NCBI RefSeq assembly: GCF_902499115.1
Contig: NZ_CABVPN010000018.1
Span: 62,001-126,000, forward strand
Length of the DNA stretch: 64,000 bases
Direction: 5' to 3'
DNA from: Burkholderia diffusa
Lineage (GTDB): Bacteria > Pseudomonadota > Gammaproteobacteria > Burkholderiales > Burkholderiaceae
Positions 44,054 through 55,341 of this stretch are shown here, in pieces; position 1 is the stretch's first letter, and every line of letters starts with the position of its first letter. The notes beneath the pieces were generated by a model. That model worked only from the letters and a program-made list of their open reading frames with translations. It was not told the DNA's origin and did not search any database. A program made the position numbers and the translations under genes.

Positions 44054-46546
44054 ATGCGCGTGTGGTGGATCGCGTTTGCGCTCGGCGTCGTCGTGCTGCA
44101 GCGGCAGGCGGCGTTGCCGGGCATGGGCGGCTGGGTAGGCGGCGCGGTCGTGCTTGCCGGTTGCGGTGCGCTGCTCGCATGGTGTGCACGGCGCCGTCGA
44201 ACCCGCTCGATCGTCGCGCTCCGGTGGATGCTGTGCGCATGCGCCGCCTGCGCGATCGGATTCGGCTATGCGGCCGCACGCGCCGAATGGCGGCTGCGTG
44301 ACGGCCTGCCTGTCGAGCGGGAAGGGCGCGACATCGTCGTCACGGGCGTGATCAGCGGGTTGCCGGTGATCGACGACACCGGCGCGCGACTGCTGTTGGC
44401 CGTCGAATCGAACGATGCGGGGCTGGCCCGTTTCCCTCCGCTGATCCGGTTGTCGTGGCGCACGTACGGCGCGCCCGCCGCACGCAACGCGATGCCCGAT
44501 TTGCGCGCCGCGCAGCGCTGGCGCCTCGTCGTGCGCCTGAAACGCCCGCATGCCGAGGCGAATCCCGGCGTGCGCGACAGCGAGGCGGCGTGGCTCGCCG
44601 CGGGCATTCGCGCGATCGGCTATGTGGTCGCGACCGAGCGGGCGGAACTGCTCGACGCACGTGCATCGGGGTGGCGCGCGTCGATCGATCGGCTGCGCGA
44701 CGCGCTGCGCAACGGTATCGGTGACGCGCTCGGCAGCGACGCGCGCCATCGCGGCATCGTGACCGCGCTCGCGGTCGGCGATCAATCCGGCATCGGCGAC
44801 GACGCGTGGCGCGTGCTGCGCAATACGGGCACGAGTCATCTGGTCGCGATTTCGGGCCTGCACGTCGGACTCGTCGGCGCGATCGCGGGCGGGATCGTAT
44901 CGTGGGTCTGGCGACGTCTGCGCTGGCGTGGACATGCCGCGGCGCTCGTGATGCCGGCGCCCTATGCGGCTTCGATGGCGGCGCTGACGGCCGCCGCCGG
45001 CTATGCGGCGCTTGCCGGCTTCAACGTGCCGGCGCAGCGCGCGTGGTGGATGATCGCGGCCGGTGCGGCTGCCTGTCTTGCCGGACGCAGCGTGCCGACG
45101 TCCGCCGTGTTGTGCGCGGCGCTCGGCGGCGTGCTGCTTGTCGATCCGTGGGCGGTGGTGTCGGCCGGGTTCTGGCTGTCTTTTGGCGCGGTCGCCGTAA
45201 TCCTGATGTCCGTGGCGGGCTGGGGCGCGGTGCGCGAATTCGACGGCGGTGACGACCGTGGGACGGACGGTACTGCCCCGCTCGACCGCCGCCGCAGGCT
45301 GCGCGCTTGGTGCAAGCGTGCCGGGCACCGTGTCGCACAGGCGACGCGCGTGCAGTACGCGGTGACGATCGGTCTTGCGCCGCTGACGGCCGCGTGGTTC
45401 GCTCAGATCTCGGTATCCGGCCCGTTCGGCAATGCGTTTGCGATCCCGTGGGTCAGCGCCGTCGTGACGCCGATCGTGCTCGCCGGGATCGGGTTGCCCG
45501 CGCCGCTGGACGCGTATGCGTTCCGGCTCGCGCATGCGGCGCTCGAACCGATGATGGCGCTGCTCCGGCACCTCGCCGACTGGCCGGCTGGCGTGTTCTG
45601 GCTGCGCATGCCCGACTGGTCGGTTCTGGCGCTTGCGTGCGTGGGTGTCGCATGGGTCTTGATGCCGCGCGGCTGGCCGCTGCGCTGGGCGGCGCCGATG
45701 ACATGGCTGCCGCTGGTCGCGCCGGCACCCGATGCGCCGCCGCCTGGCGGCTTCCGGCTGACCGTGCTCGATGTCGGGCAGGGCGCGTCGGTGCTGGTGG
45801 AGACCGCGCGCAGGACCTTGCTGTTCGATGCGGGGCCGGGGGCGGAGTCGACCCATGCCGGTGCGCGGATCGTCGCGCCGGCATTGCGTGCCCGCCGAAT
45901 CCGTACCGTCGATTCGCTCGTCCTGAGTCATGCGGACGCCGATCACGCGGGCGGCGCGGCGGCCGTCTATGCGGCCGCCGAGGTCCGCCAGCTGCTCGCC
46001 GGCATTGCGCCGCAGCACCGGCTGTGGCGTGACGCGCGGGCGGCCGGCGTGGCCGATCGGCTGCCGTGCGCGGCCGGGCAGCGGTGGACCTGGGACGGCG
46101 TCGTATTCACGATGTTGTGGCCGCCGGGTGGTGCCGGCGCTGGTTCCTCGAACGCACAATCATGCGTGCTGCGCATCGACGCGGGCGACACGTCGGCGCT
46201 GCTGACGGGCGACATCGAGGCACGCGCCGAGCGCCGGCTGGTGGACGATGCGCGCGACGCGCTGGCCGCGCAGATCCTCGTTGTGCCGCACCACGGCAGT
46301 CGCACGTCGTCGGTCGAGCCTTTCCTCGATTCGGTCGGGCCGCGCGTCGCGGTATTTCCTGTAGGCTATCGCAATCGATTCGGACATCCGCACCGGACGG
46401 TCCTTGCGCGCTACGAAATGCGCGGGATTCCGCTGCCGCGCACCGATCGCGACGGGGCCGTGAGGTTCGACGTCGCCCCGACGGGCGGCGGTTTCGCGTT
46501 TGAGCGTCATCGCGATGCGCAGCGGCGGTACTGGATGGACCGGTGA
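44054..46546 (+). CDS. comEC: DNA internalisation-related competence protein ComEC/Rec2
   Basis: 830-residue inner-membrane channel that moves single-stranded DNA into the cytoplasm during natural transformation. An N-terminal DUF4131/OB region and TM segments precede the Competence domain (about residues 230-520; GTSHLVAISGLHVGL). A C-terminal metallo-beta-lactamase-like domain (about 575-800) carries TVLDVGQGASVLVET, SHADADHAGG and VVPHHGSRTSS, proposed to degrade the non-transported strand. Start ATG 44054 has a strong GAGGAGG site; an upstream TTG at 44003 is less likely. Confidence 0.93.
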   Translation: MRVWWIAFALGVVVLQRQAALPGMGGWVGGAVVLAGCGALLAWCARRRRTRSIVALRWMLCACAACAIGFGYAAARAEWRLRDGLPVEREGRDIVVTGVISGLPVIDDTGARLLLAVESNDAGLARFPPLIRLSWRTYGAPAARNAMPDLRAAQRWRLVVRLKRPHAEANPGVRDSEAAWLAAGIRAIGYVVATERAELLDARASGWRASIDRLRDALRNGIGDALGSDARHRGIVTALAVGDQSGIGDDAWRVLRNTGTSHLVAISGLHVGLVGAIAGGIVSWVWRRLRWRGHAAALVMPAPYAASMAALTAAAGYAALAGFNVPAQRAWWMIAAGAAACLAGRSVPTSAVLCAALGGVLLVDPWAVVSAGFWLSFGAVAVILMSVAGWGAVREFDGGDDRGTDGTAPLDRRRRLRAWCKRAGHRVAQATRVQYAVTIGLAPLTAAWFAQISVSGPFGNAFAIPWVSAVVTPIVLAGIGLPAPLDAYAFRLAHAALEPMMALLRHLADWPAGVFWLRMPDWSVLALACVGVAWVLMPRGWPLRWAAPMTWLPLVAPAPDAPPPGGFRLTVLDVGQGASVLVETARRTLLFDAGPGAESTHAGARIVAPALRARRIRTVDSLVLSHADADHAGGAAAVYAAAEVRQLLAGIAPQHRLWRDARAAGVADRLPCAAGQRWTWDGVVFTMLWPPGGAGAGSSNAQSCVLRIDAGDTSALLTGDIEARAERRLVDDARDALAAQILVVPHHGSRTSSVEPFLDSVGPRVAVFPVGYRNRFGHPHRTVLARYEMRGIPLPRTDRDGAVRFDVAPTGGGFAFERHRDAQRRYWMDR

Positions 46547-46631
46547 GCGGCGCGATGGCGCGGGTCAAGAATGAGGAGGCCGGAGGAAGTGCTGAAGCAC
46601 TGACTCCCGCCGGCAAAGGAGACATCGGCGT

Positions 46632-47477
46632 TTGAAGGACATCCTCCATTTCTCGCATGCGAACGGTTTTCCGGCATCGACGTACCGGACGATCTTCGCC
46701 GAGCTGGCAGACGACTACGAGCTGCGCTACATCGAGCGCATCGGTCACGACCGCCGTTACCCGGTAACGCGCGACTGGCCGCATCTCGTCGAGCAACTGC
46801 TCGACGACATTGGCAGCCGCTACGAGCGCCCGGTCTGGCTCGTCGGCCATTCGCTCGGCGGCTACCTGTCGCTGATGGCTGCGCTGAAGAAGCCGCACTG
46901 GGTGCGCGGCGTGGTGATGATCGATTCGCCGATCATCGCGGGATGGCGCGCCGGCGCATTGCGCGCGAGCCAGTGGGCGGGGCTCGACGAGCGGCTGTCG
47001 CCGGCGGCCGCGACGCGCAATCGGCGTACGCGCTGGGTGAGCCGCGACGAAGCCTGGCGGCATTTTCACGAGAAACCCGCGTTCGCGCGCTGGGACGAGC
47101 GGATGCTGTCCGACTACATCGACTACGGCATTCCGCAGGCGGGCGCCGACGGCGAACGCGTGCTCGCGTTCGACCGGCAGGTCGAATACCTGATCTACCG
47201 GACGCTGCCGCATACGCTCGGCCCGCGGCTCGCGCACGGCGCGCCGGTGCCGCTAGGCTTTCTCGCCGGCACGCGCTCGCGCGAAGTGCGGCAGGTCGGG
47301 CTCGATGCGACGCGTCGTGCGGCGCGCGGGCGCATCGAATGGCTCGAGGGCAGCCACCTGTTCCCGATGGAGCGGCCGATCGAGACGGCCCGCGCATTGC
47401 AGCGGATGCTGAGTTCGCTGAAGATGGCGGAGGGTGGCGTGCCGCGCGACAGTGCGGCGCTCGCGAAAAGCGCCTGA
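46632..47477 (+). CDS. Alpha/beta hydrolase
   Basis: 281-residue cytosolic hydrolase of the alpha/beta fold. Oxyanion motif HANGFPAS, nucleophile elbow GHSLGGYLS, and a His in the C-terminal GSHLFPME context; the acid residue is not clear. The start is TTG 46632 with an AAAGGAG ribosome-binding site 9 bp upstream; no ATG fits the family start KDILHFSHANGFP. Substrate unknown. It follows comEC by 85 bp. Confidence 0.82.
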   Translation: MKDILHFSHANGFPASTYRTIFAELADDYELRYIERIGHDRRYPVTRDWPHLVEQLLDDIGSRYERPVWLVGHSLGGYLSLMAALKKPHWVRGVVMIDSPIIAGWRAGALRASQWAGLDERLSPAAATRNRRTRWVSRDEAWRHFHEKPAFARWDERMLSDYIDYGIPQAGADGERVLAFDRQVEYLIYRTLPHTLGPRLAHGAPVPLGFLAGTRSREVRQVGLDATRRAARGRIEWLEGSHLFPMERPIETARALQRMLSSLKMAEGGVPRDSAALAKSA

Positions 47478-47620
47478 CGCATCGGTCCGGTGCACCGCGC
47501 CGGCGTGCGCGGTTGCACCGACCGGCCGGCCGGTTCGCCCCGGCGCGCACGGTTGGCGCGGCACAGCGCGAAAGGGCAGGATCATCGCGTCAATTGCTGA
47601 GAGAAGGGCGGGCTTTACGG

Positions 47621-47626
47621 TATAAT
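47621..47626 (+). promoter_or_regulatory. Probable -10 box of the pyrG promoter
   Basis: TATAAT at 47621-47626, 26 bp before the pyrG ATG, in a short AT-rich stretch. TTGCTG at 47594-47599 is too far (21-bp spacer) to be a good -35, so the element is otherwise unassigned. Confidence 0.5.
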
Positions 47627-47651
47627 CCGTTTTTCCCGCGAGCATTCAGCG

Positions 47652-49306
<1,655 letters not shown>

Positions 49307-49310
<4 letters not shown>

Positions 49311-50161
49311 AGCTGTGCGATTTCGAGGTCGGTCTCGACCAGCCTTTCTTCCTGATCGCGGGTACCTGCGTCGTCGAATCGGAGCAAATGACGATCGACA
49401 CGGCGGGCCGCCTGAAGGAGATCTGCGAGAAGCTGAACGTTCCGTTCATCTACAAGTCGTCCTACGACAAGGCGAATCGCAGCTCGGGCAAGTCGTTTCG
49501 CGGTCTCGGAATGGACGAAGGGCTGCGAATCCTCGGCGAGGTGAAGCGTCAGCTCGGCCTGCCGGTGCTGACGGACGTGCATTCGATCGAAGAGATCGAG
49601 CAGGTCGCGTCGGTCGTCGACGTGCTGCAAACGCCCGCGTTCCTGTGCCGCCAGACCGACTTCATCCACGCGTGCGCGCGCTCGGGCAAGCCCGTCAACA
49701 TCAAGAAGGGTCAGTTCCTCGCGCCGCACGACATGAAGAACGTGATCGACAAGGCGCGCGACGCGGCGCGTGAAGCCGGTCTGTCCGAAGACCGCTTCAT
49801 GGCGTGCGAGCGTGGCGTCTCGTTCGGCTACAACAACCTTGTGTCCGACATGCGTTCGCTCGCGATCATGCGCGAGACGAACGCGCCGGTCGTGTTCGAC
49901 GCGACCCACTCGGTGCAGCTGCCGGGCGGGCAGGGCACGAGCTCGGGCGGCCAGCGCGAATTCGTGCCGGTGCTCGCGCGTGCGGCGGTCGCGACGGGCG
50001 TCGCGGGCCTCTTCATGGAAACGCACCCGAATCCGGCCGAGGCGAAGTCGGACGGCCCGAACGCGGTGCCGCTGAACCGGATGGGTGCGCTGCTGGAGAC
50101 GCTCGTCACGCTCGATCAGGCGGTGAAGCGCAATCCGTTCCTGGAAAACGATTTCAATTAA
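49307..50161 (+). CDS. kdsA: 2-dehydro-3-deoxyphosphooctonate aldolase (KDO-8-phosphate synthase)
   Basis: 284-residue enzyme condensing arabinose-5-phosphate and phosphoenolpyruvate into KDO-8-phosphate for lipopolysaccharide. Signatures: FFLIAGTCVVESEQM, YKSSYDKANRSS, DVLQTPAFLCRQTDF and VFDATHSVQLPGG. The motif TCVVE has Cys at the position of the metal-ligand Cys in metal-dependent KdsA, but whether it is used as a ligand is not established by sequence. The ATGA overlap with pyrG shows translational coupling. Confidence 0.97.
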
Positions 50162-50267
50162 AGATCGAATGAACCTTGCGACGGCTTCGCGCGTCAGTAG
50201 CGAAAGCGGTTCAGGCGCGCGCGCCGTCGCAGTTTGAAGAATCCATCGTCATTCTCAGAGGAAACCC

Positions 50268-51551
50268 ATGAGTGCAATCGTAGATATCATCGGCCGCGAG
50301 ATTCTGGATTCGCGCGGCAACCCCACCGTCGAATGCGACGTGCTGCTCGAATCGGGCACGATGGGCCGCGCGGCGGTGCCGTCGGGCGCGTCCACCGGCT
50401 CGCGTGAAGCGATCGAACTGCGCGACGGCGAAGCCGGCCGCTACAACGGCAAGGGCGTGCTGAAGGCAGTCGAGCATATCAACACCGAAATCTCTGAAGC
50501 CATCATGGGCCTCGACGCGTCGGAACAGGCGTTCCTCGACAAGACGCTGCTCGAGCTGGACGGCACCGACAACAAGTCGCGCCTCGGCGCGAACGCGATG
50601 CTGGCCGTGTCGATGGCCGTCGCGAAGGCAGCCGCTGAAGAAGCCGGCCTGCCGCTGTACCGCTACTTCGGCGGCTCGGGCGCGATGCAGCTGCCCGTCC
50701 CGATGATGAACATCGTCAACGGCGGCGCGCACGCGAACAACAGCCTCGACATCCAGGAATTCATGATCGTCCCGGTGAGCCAGCCGACGTTCCGTGAAGC
50801 TCTGCGTTGCGGCGCGGAAGTGTTCCACGCACTGAAGAAGATCCTGAGCGACCGCGGCATGAGCACGGCAGTCGGCGACGAAGGCGGCTTCGCGCCGAAC
50901 TTCGGCAGCAACGACGAGTGCCTGTCGACGATCCTGCAGGCGATCGAGAAGGCAGGCTACCGTGCGGGCGAAGACGTGCTGCTCGCGCTCGACTGCGCGG
51001 CATCCGAGTTCTACCACGATGGCAAGTACCAGCTCGCGGGCGAAGGCCTGCAACTGTCGTCGGCCGAATTCACCGACTACCTCGCGACGCTCGCCGACAA
51101 GTTCCCGATCGTGTCGATCGAGGACGGCATGCACGAAGGCGACTGGGACGGCTGGAAGCTGTTGACCGAGCGCCTCGGCAAGAAGGTGCAGCTCGTCGGT
51201 GACGACCTGTTCGTCACGAACACGCGCATCCTGAAGGAAGGCATCGAGAAGGGTATCGCGAACTCGATCCTCATCAAGATCAACCAGATCGGTACGCTGA
51301 CCGAAACGTTCGCGGCAATCGAAATGGCGAAGCGCGCGGGCTACACGGCCGTGATCTCGCACCGCTCGGGCGAAACGGAAGATTCGACGATCGCGGACAT
51401 CGCGGTCGGCTTGAACGCCGGTCAGATCAAGACGGGTTCGCTGTCGCGCAGCGACCGCATCTCGAAGTACAACCAGCTGCTGCGCATCGAGGAAGACCTC
51501 GGCGATATCGCGAGCTACCCGGGCAAATCGGCTTTCTATAACCTGCGCTAA
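50268..51551 (+). CDS. eno: Enolase
   Basis: 427-residue glycolytic enzyme interconverting 2-phosphoglycerate and phosphoenolpyruvate; also a degradosome component in many bacteria. Signatures: GREILDSRGNPTVE, GAVPSGASTG-type loop (AVPSGASTGSREA), SIEDGMHEGDWDGW, VGDDLFVTNTR, and SHRSGETEDSTIAD with catalytic Lys in ILIKINQIG. Ribosome-binding site AGAGGAAA precedes ATG 50268. It is 106 bp after kdsA. Confidence 0.98.
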   Translation: MSAIVDIIGREILDSRGNPTVECDVLLESGTMGRAAVPSGASTGSREAIELRDGEAGRYNGKGVLKAVEHINTEISEAIMGLDASEQAFLDKTLLELDGTDNKSRLGANAMLAVSMAVAKAAAEEAGLPLYRYFGGSGAMQLPVPMMNIVNGGAHANNSLDIQEFMIVPVSQPTFREALRCGAEVFHALKKILSDRGMSTAVGDEGGFAPNFGSNDECLSTILQAIEKAGYRAGEDVLLALDCAASEFYHDGKYQLAGEGLQLSSAEFTDYLATLADKFPIVSIEDGMHEGDWDGWKLLTERLGKKVQLVGDDLFVTNTRILKEGIEKGIANSILIKINQIGTLTETFAAIEMAKRAGYTAVISHRSGETEDSTIADIAVGLNAGQIKTGSLSRSDRISKYNQLLRIEEDLGDIASYPGKSAFYNLR

Positions 51552-51633
51552 CGCGCTACTATCGGGTTCGTCATCTCGACGCCGCTCTGTGCATGTCGCG
51601 CGGAGCGGCGCTTCTTATATCTGCGTCTTCTAC

Positions 51634-52059
51634 ATGCGGCTTGTCACTGTCGTCCTGATTGCCTTGCTGGCGCTCATTCAGTACCCCCTATGGTGGGGAC
51701 ACGGCGGCTGGTTGCGGGTGCATGAATTGCGCCAGCAGCTCGGCGATCAACTGCAGAAGAACGCGGACGAGAAGCTGCGCAATGAGCGGATCGCGGGCGA
51801 AGTGCAGGATCTGCAGGGCGGTACCGCTGCCATCGAGGAGCGCGCGCGCTACGAGATGGGCATGGTGAAGGACGGCGAAGTATTCGTGCAGTTCGTGTCG
51901 CCGAATGCGCCGGCGGCGCCGCTGAACAACACGCCTTCGAGCATGTCGACGCGCGGTACCGTTTCCGCCGCGCCCGTGCGTGTCGTGCCGAACCCGCAGT
52001 CGATCGCGAAGCCGTCGCGGCATCATGGCGGCGAGAAGGGCAAGGCCGCGCATCACTGA
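51634..52059 (+). CDS. ftsB: Cell division protein FtsB
   Basis: 141-residue bitopic divisome protein that partners FtsL and FtsQ. TM at about residues 3-21 (LVTVVLIALLALIQYPLWW), coiled coil about 32-70 (LRQQLGDQLQKNADEKLRNERIAGEVQDLQ shortened here to its heptads), then the conserved EERARYEMGMVKDGEVF motif. The tail beyond about residue 100 is Pro/Ala/Ser-rich and longer than E. coli FtsB (103). Start ATG 51634 has no good ribosome-binding site; a hairpin GCCGCTC/GAGCGGC (51581-51609) sits just upstream. Placement after eno is standard. Confidence 0.92.
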   Translation: MRLVTVVLIALLALIQYPLWWGHGGWLRVHELRQQLGDQLQKNADEKLRNERIAGEVQDLQGGTAAIEERARYEMGMVKDGEVFVQFVSPNAPAAPLNNTPSSMSTRGTVSAAPVRVVPNPQSIAKPSRHHGGEKGKAAHH

Positions 52060-52080
52060 GCGCGGGAGTCCGAACCATTG

Positions 52081-52110
52081 AAAAAGCGCGGGAAATGCCG
52101 CGCTTTTTTA
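52081..52110 (+). terminator. Terminator after ftsB
   Basis: 11-bp stem AAAAAGCGCGG (52081-52091), loop GAAATG, CCGCGCTTTTT (52098-52108), then TA. It ends the pyrG-ftsB transcript. Confidence 0.9.
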
Positions 52111-52154
52111 TTTCCTGCCAGTCGTCAATCGAATCGGTCGACGCGGATCACGCA

Positions 52155-52514
52155 TCACCACCACCAGCCCGGGTAACCGTAGCCATATCCGATGCCGGTG
52201 CCCCACCGGTTTCCCCAACCGCCGCCGTAATAGCCGCCGTAGACGGTCACGGGGGGCGGCGAGTAATACGCCCACGCGCGCGCGGCGGCCTCCGCCGCCA
52301 TCGCGTCGTTCTGCTCGCGCAGCACTTGCCGGTCGATCTCGTCGTAGCGTTTGCGCTCCGCACTCGACAGTGCGGGCGGCTGGCCGGCCGATGCGCCCGG
52401 TTCGGGCAGACGGCTCAGGATCGTCGACGAAGGCGGCTGCACCGCGCAGCCGGCGAGGGCCAGTGTGCCGGCTGCGACACTGGTCAGGACGAGGGTGCGG
52501 AACGGGCGATTCAT
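52155..52514 (-). CDS. Small Gly/Tyr/Trp-rich lipoprotein
   Basis: 119 residues. Signal peptide with lipobox LALAGC (Cys near residue 23), so a predicted lipoprotein; residue after Cys is Ala, not Asp, favouring outer-membrane sorting. The middle is a polar, helix-like segment (SSAERKRYDEIDRQVLREQN). The last 37 residues are almost only Gly, Tyr and Trp with Pro and end in three Trp. Start 52514 has a GGAGAA site. Function unknown; no partner is evident from the neighbours. Confidence 0.8.
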   Translation of the reverse strand: MNRPFRTLVLTSVAAGTLALAGCAVQPPSSTILSRLPEPGASAGQPPALSSAERKRYDEIDRQVLREQNDAMAAEAAARAWAYYSPPPVTVYGGYYGGGWGNRWGTGIGYGYGYPGWWW

Positions 52515-52653
52515 GTGATTCTCCAGCAGCGCGCCGACAGCGGAAAGCGGTTTGTGCCGAAGGCGGGACCTCCGGCGCCTGGGCCGTGCGTGCGACGCTC
52601 GTGCGTCATTATGCACCCGCGCCGCGCATGGCCGGCACGGGCGCGCCGCTCAC

Positions 52654-53604
52654 TCAGTGACGCTGATCGGTCGCGGGCGTGATGCCGGTCGCGAGTTCCG
52701 GCGCGGCGAACAGCTGCGCGACGTCGACGGGATCGAACTCGTAGCGCTGGTTACAGAACTCGCAGTGGATCTCGACGTGACCGCGCTCGACGATCACGCT
52801 GTCGACTTCGTCGCGCCCGAGCATGCGCAGCATCGCGCCGACCTTCTCGCGCGAGCACGAGCACTGGAAGCGCGTACCGGCCGGGTCGAAGTGCTGCACG
52901 TTTTCCTGCCAGAAGAGCCGACGGAACACGACTTCCGGTTCGACCTCGAGCAATTCCTTCGCGGACAGCGTGCCGCCGAGCGTGCAGACGCGCTCCCACG
53001 TGTCGGCGTCGGTCTCGGCGTTGCGCGGCACGATGCCGCCGTCGCCCGGCAGCTTCTGCAGCAGCATGCCGACCGCGCGGTCGCGATCGGCCGCGAGCCA
53101 CAGCCGCGTGTCGAGCTGCTCCGAGTGATGCATGTAATGCTCGAGCACTTGCGACACCGATTCGAGCGGACCGTCGACGCCGTTCAGCGGCACGATGCCC
53201 TGGTACGGCTGCTGGCCCGGCAGCTTCTCGGCCGGGTCGAGCGTGATCACGCATCGGCCGTGGCCGCTCGCGTTGACAAGCGACGCGAAGTGCGTGTCGT
53301 CGCCGATCGTCTGCGCGACGTCGCCGGCGAACTTGGCCGTGGCGCGCATCGACAGGTCCGAGCCGCACTGGACGACCAGCATCTGGACCGGCCCGTCGCC
53401 GAAGATCTGCATGATCAGGGTGCCGTGAAATTTCAGGTTCGCGGACAGCAGCGCACACGCAGCCATCATCTCGCCGAGCACCGTGCGCACCGGGGCAGGG
53501 TAGTCACGGCGGGAAAGCACCTCTTGCCACGTGTTGCGCAGCGACACGATCTCGCCGCGCACGGGTGCCGAATTGAACATGAATTTCTGTAACTGGTCGC
53601 TCAC
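52654..53604 (-). CDS. hslO: Redox-regulated chaperone Hsp33
   Basis: 316-residue holdase activated by oxidative unfolding. The four zinc/redox cysteines are present as CxC (FQCSCSREKV) and CxxC (HCEFCNQRYEFD) near residues 250-285. The start is GTG 53604 (VSDQLQKFMFNSAPVRGE) with AGGAAGAAG upstream; the longer frame beyond it is not conserved. It lies 25 bp after the gamma-type carbonic anhydrase homologue and is probably co-transcribed. Confidence 0.96.
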   Translation of the reverse strand: MSDQLQKFMFNSAPVRGEIVSLRNTWQEVLSRRDYPAPVRTVLGEMMAACALLSANLKFHGTLIMQIFGDGPVQMLVVQCGSDLSMRATAKFAGDVAQTIGDDTHFASLVNASGHGRCVITLDPAEKLPGQQPYQGIVPLNGVDGPLESVSQVLEHYMHHSEQLDTRLWLAADRDRAVGMLLQKLPGDGGIVPRNAETDADTWERVCTLGGTLSAKELLEVEPEVVFRRLFWQENVQHFDPAGTRFQCSCSREKVGAMLRMLGRDEVDSVIVERGHVEIHCEFCNQRYEFDPVDVAQLFAAPELATGITPATDQRH

Positions 53605-53629
53605 TCTTCTTCCTTGAAATCCGCGCGAA

Positions 53630-54154
53630 TCAGCCGATCCGCACGAGTTGCTCCTTGAAATGCGCGCGTCGTTCGACGTACGTCTTCGCATTTGCGCGCA
53701 GCCGCGCGATGTCGTCTGCCGACAGCTCGCGCACGACTTTCGCCGGGGCGCCGAGAATCAGCGAGTTGTCCGGGAACGTCTTGCCTTCTGTCACGACCGC
53801 GCCGGCACCAACCAGACAGTTGCGGCCGATGACCGCTCCATTCAAGACCACCGCCTGAATCCCGATCAGCGAACCTTCCCCGATCGTGCATCCGTGCAGC
53901 ATCGCCTGGTGCCCGATCGTCACGTTTTCGGCAATCGTCAGAGGAAATCCGGGGTCCGTATGCAGGACCGCGCCTTCCTGGACGTTGCTGCCGGCACCGA
54001 CCGAGATCGTCTCGTTGTCGCCGCGAATCGTCGCACCGAACCATACGCTCGCGTTTTCCTCGAGCACGACCTTGCCGATGATGGCCGCCGTATCGGCGAC
54101 GAATACGCTTTCGTGGATCGTCGGGGCCGTCTCGCCCAGTTTGTAGATCGTCAC
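53630..54154 (-). CDS. Gamma carbonic anhydrase family protein (left-handed beta-helix hexapeptide)
   Basis: 174 residues, a YrdA/CaiE/PaaY-type trimeric beta-helix. Hexapeptide repeats run from about residue 15 to 140 (IRGDNETISVGAGSN, GEGSLIGIQAV, IGRNCLVGAGAVV). Three zinc His are present: AVLHTD, TIGHQAM and MLHGC. Carbonic anhydrase activity is not assured for this branch. Start GTG 54154 (VTIYKLGETAPTI) has GGAGAC upstream; the frame runs on but is not conserved. Confidence 0.88.
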   Translation of the reverse strand: MTIYKLGETAPTIHESVFVADTAAIIGKVVLEENASVWFGATIRGDNETISVGAGSNVQEGAVLHTDPGFPLTIAENVTIGHQAMLHGCTIGEGSLIGIQAVVLNGAVIGRNCLVGAGAVVTEGKTFPDNSLILGAPAKVVRELSADDIARLRANAKTYVERRAHFKEQLVRIG

Positions 54155-54284
54155 GGAGTCTCCTGGTCTCTTCGATGATGGGCGCCGGTAGAATGGCGCG
54201 TCTGGCGTGCCGGGCGCATTGCGTGACGGCACAAACGTACATTGTAAACCGTCGCGTGCATGCGCACTGGCGGTGCCCGGTTTG

Positions 54285-55142
54285 ATGAACATGGAGCCTT
54301 CTTCTTTCATGGCTGCGCCACACTGCGTGCGCCGCGCCGCGCTGGACGCCCTGCGGATGTCCGAGCCGGCCGCGAAGGCCGCTCGGGTCCGCGCGCTGCA
54401 TGACGCGCTGCTGGCCGGGCAGGCCACGATCGCACCGACGCTCGATCTGGACGAACCGACCGACCTGCCCGGCCGTCCGGCGCGCCCGCCGCTCGTCGAG
54501 CCGCGCGAGCTCGAGCGCCGCAGCATGCGCTCGCCCGCGGGGCGCGCGGTGCTGCTGCACGCCCTCGCGCATATCGAATTCAACGCGATCAACCTCGCGC
54601 TCGACGCCGTGTGGCGCTTCGCCGGGATGCCCGACGCATTCTATGCGGACTGGCTGAAGGTCGCGGCCGAGGAGGCTCATCACTTCACGCTGTTGTCCGG
54701 GCGGCTCGCCGAGTTCGGGCATGCGTACGGGGATTTTCCCGCGCACAACGGGCTGTGGGAGATGTGCGAGCGGACCAAGGCCGATCCGCTGGCGCGGATG
54801 GCGCTCGTGCCGCGCACGCTCGAGGCGCGCGGACTCGACGCGTCGCCGCCGATCCGGGCGCGGCTCGTGCAGGCGGGCGACGATGCGTCCGCGGCGATCC
54901 TCGACGTGATCCTGCGCGACGAGATCGGCCACGTCGCGATCGGGAATCGCTGGTTCCGGTACCTGTGCGACGAGGCCGGCCGCGATCCGGTGCCGGCCTA
55001 CCGCGAGCTCGCCGAGCAGTACCATGCGCCGCGGCTGCGCGGCCCGTTCAATTTCGACGCGCGCCGCACCGCGGGATTCGAGCAGGCGGAGCTGGACGAG
55101 CTCGCCGCGCAGGACGCGGCGGACGGCAACGCGGCGGGCTAG
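54285..55142 (+). CDS. Ferritin-like domain protein (DUF455)
   Basis: 285 residues, predicted cytosolic helical protein of the ferritin-like superfamily. Possible di-iron ligands: HIEFNAINLALDAVWRF, EEAHHF (ExxH) and RDEIGHVAIGN (ExxH). A tRNA hydroxylase (MiaE)-like fold is one possibility; the function is not established. Start candidates are ATG 54285, 54291 or 54309; I use 54285. A TAGAAT -10-like box lies near 54189. It is divergent from the carbonic anhydrase homologue. Confidence 0.72.
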   Translation: MNMEPSSFMAAPHCVRRAALDALRMSEPAAKAARVRALHDALLAGQATIAPTLDLDEPTDLPGRPARPPLVEPRELERRSMRSPAGRAVLLHALAHIEFNAINLALDAVWRFAGMPDAFYADWLKVAAEEAHHFTLLSGRLAEFGHAYGDFPAHNGLWEMCERTKADPLARMALVPRTLEARGLDASPPIRARLVQAGDDASAAILDVILRDEIGHVAIGNRWFRYLCDEAGRDPVPAYRELAEQYHAPRLRGPFNFDARRTAGFEQAELDELAAQDAADGNAAG

Positions 55143-55341
55143 CACGTCCGGGCGCCGCCGGCTCCCGGCGGGCGGGCGAAGGCTGTCGCTGCGTCAGCCT
55201 CGCTCAGCGTCCGGCGGCATGTCCGCGGCGTCCGACAGGCCGATTCCGCGCGCCGTCGCTAGAGAGCTGCCTCGACTGCCAGGCGCCGGAATGGAGGCGT
55301 CATCGCTATAATCGAACGATCATTCTTTTTTGGCGGCTGCA

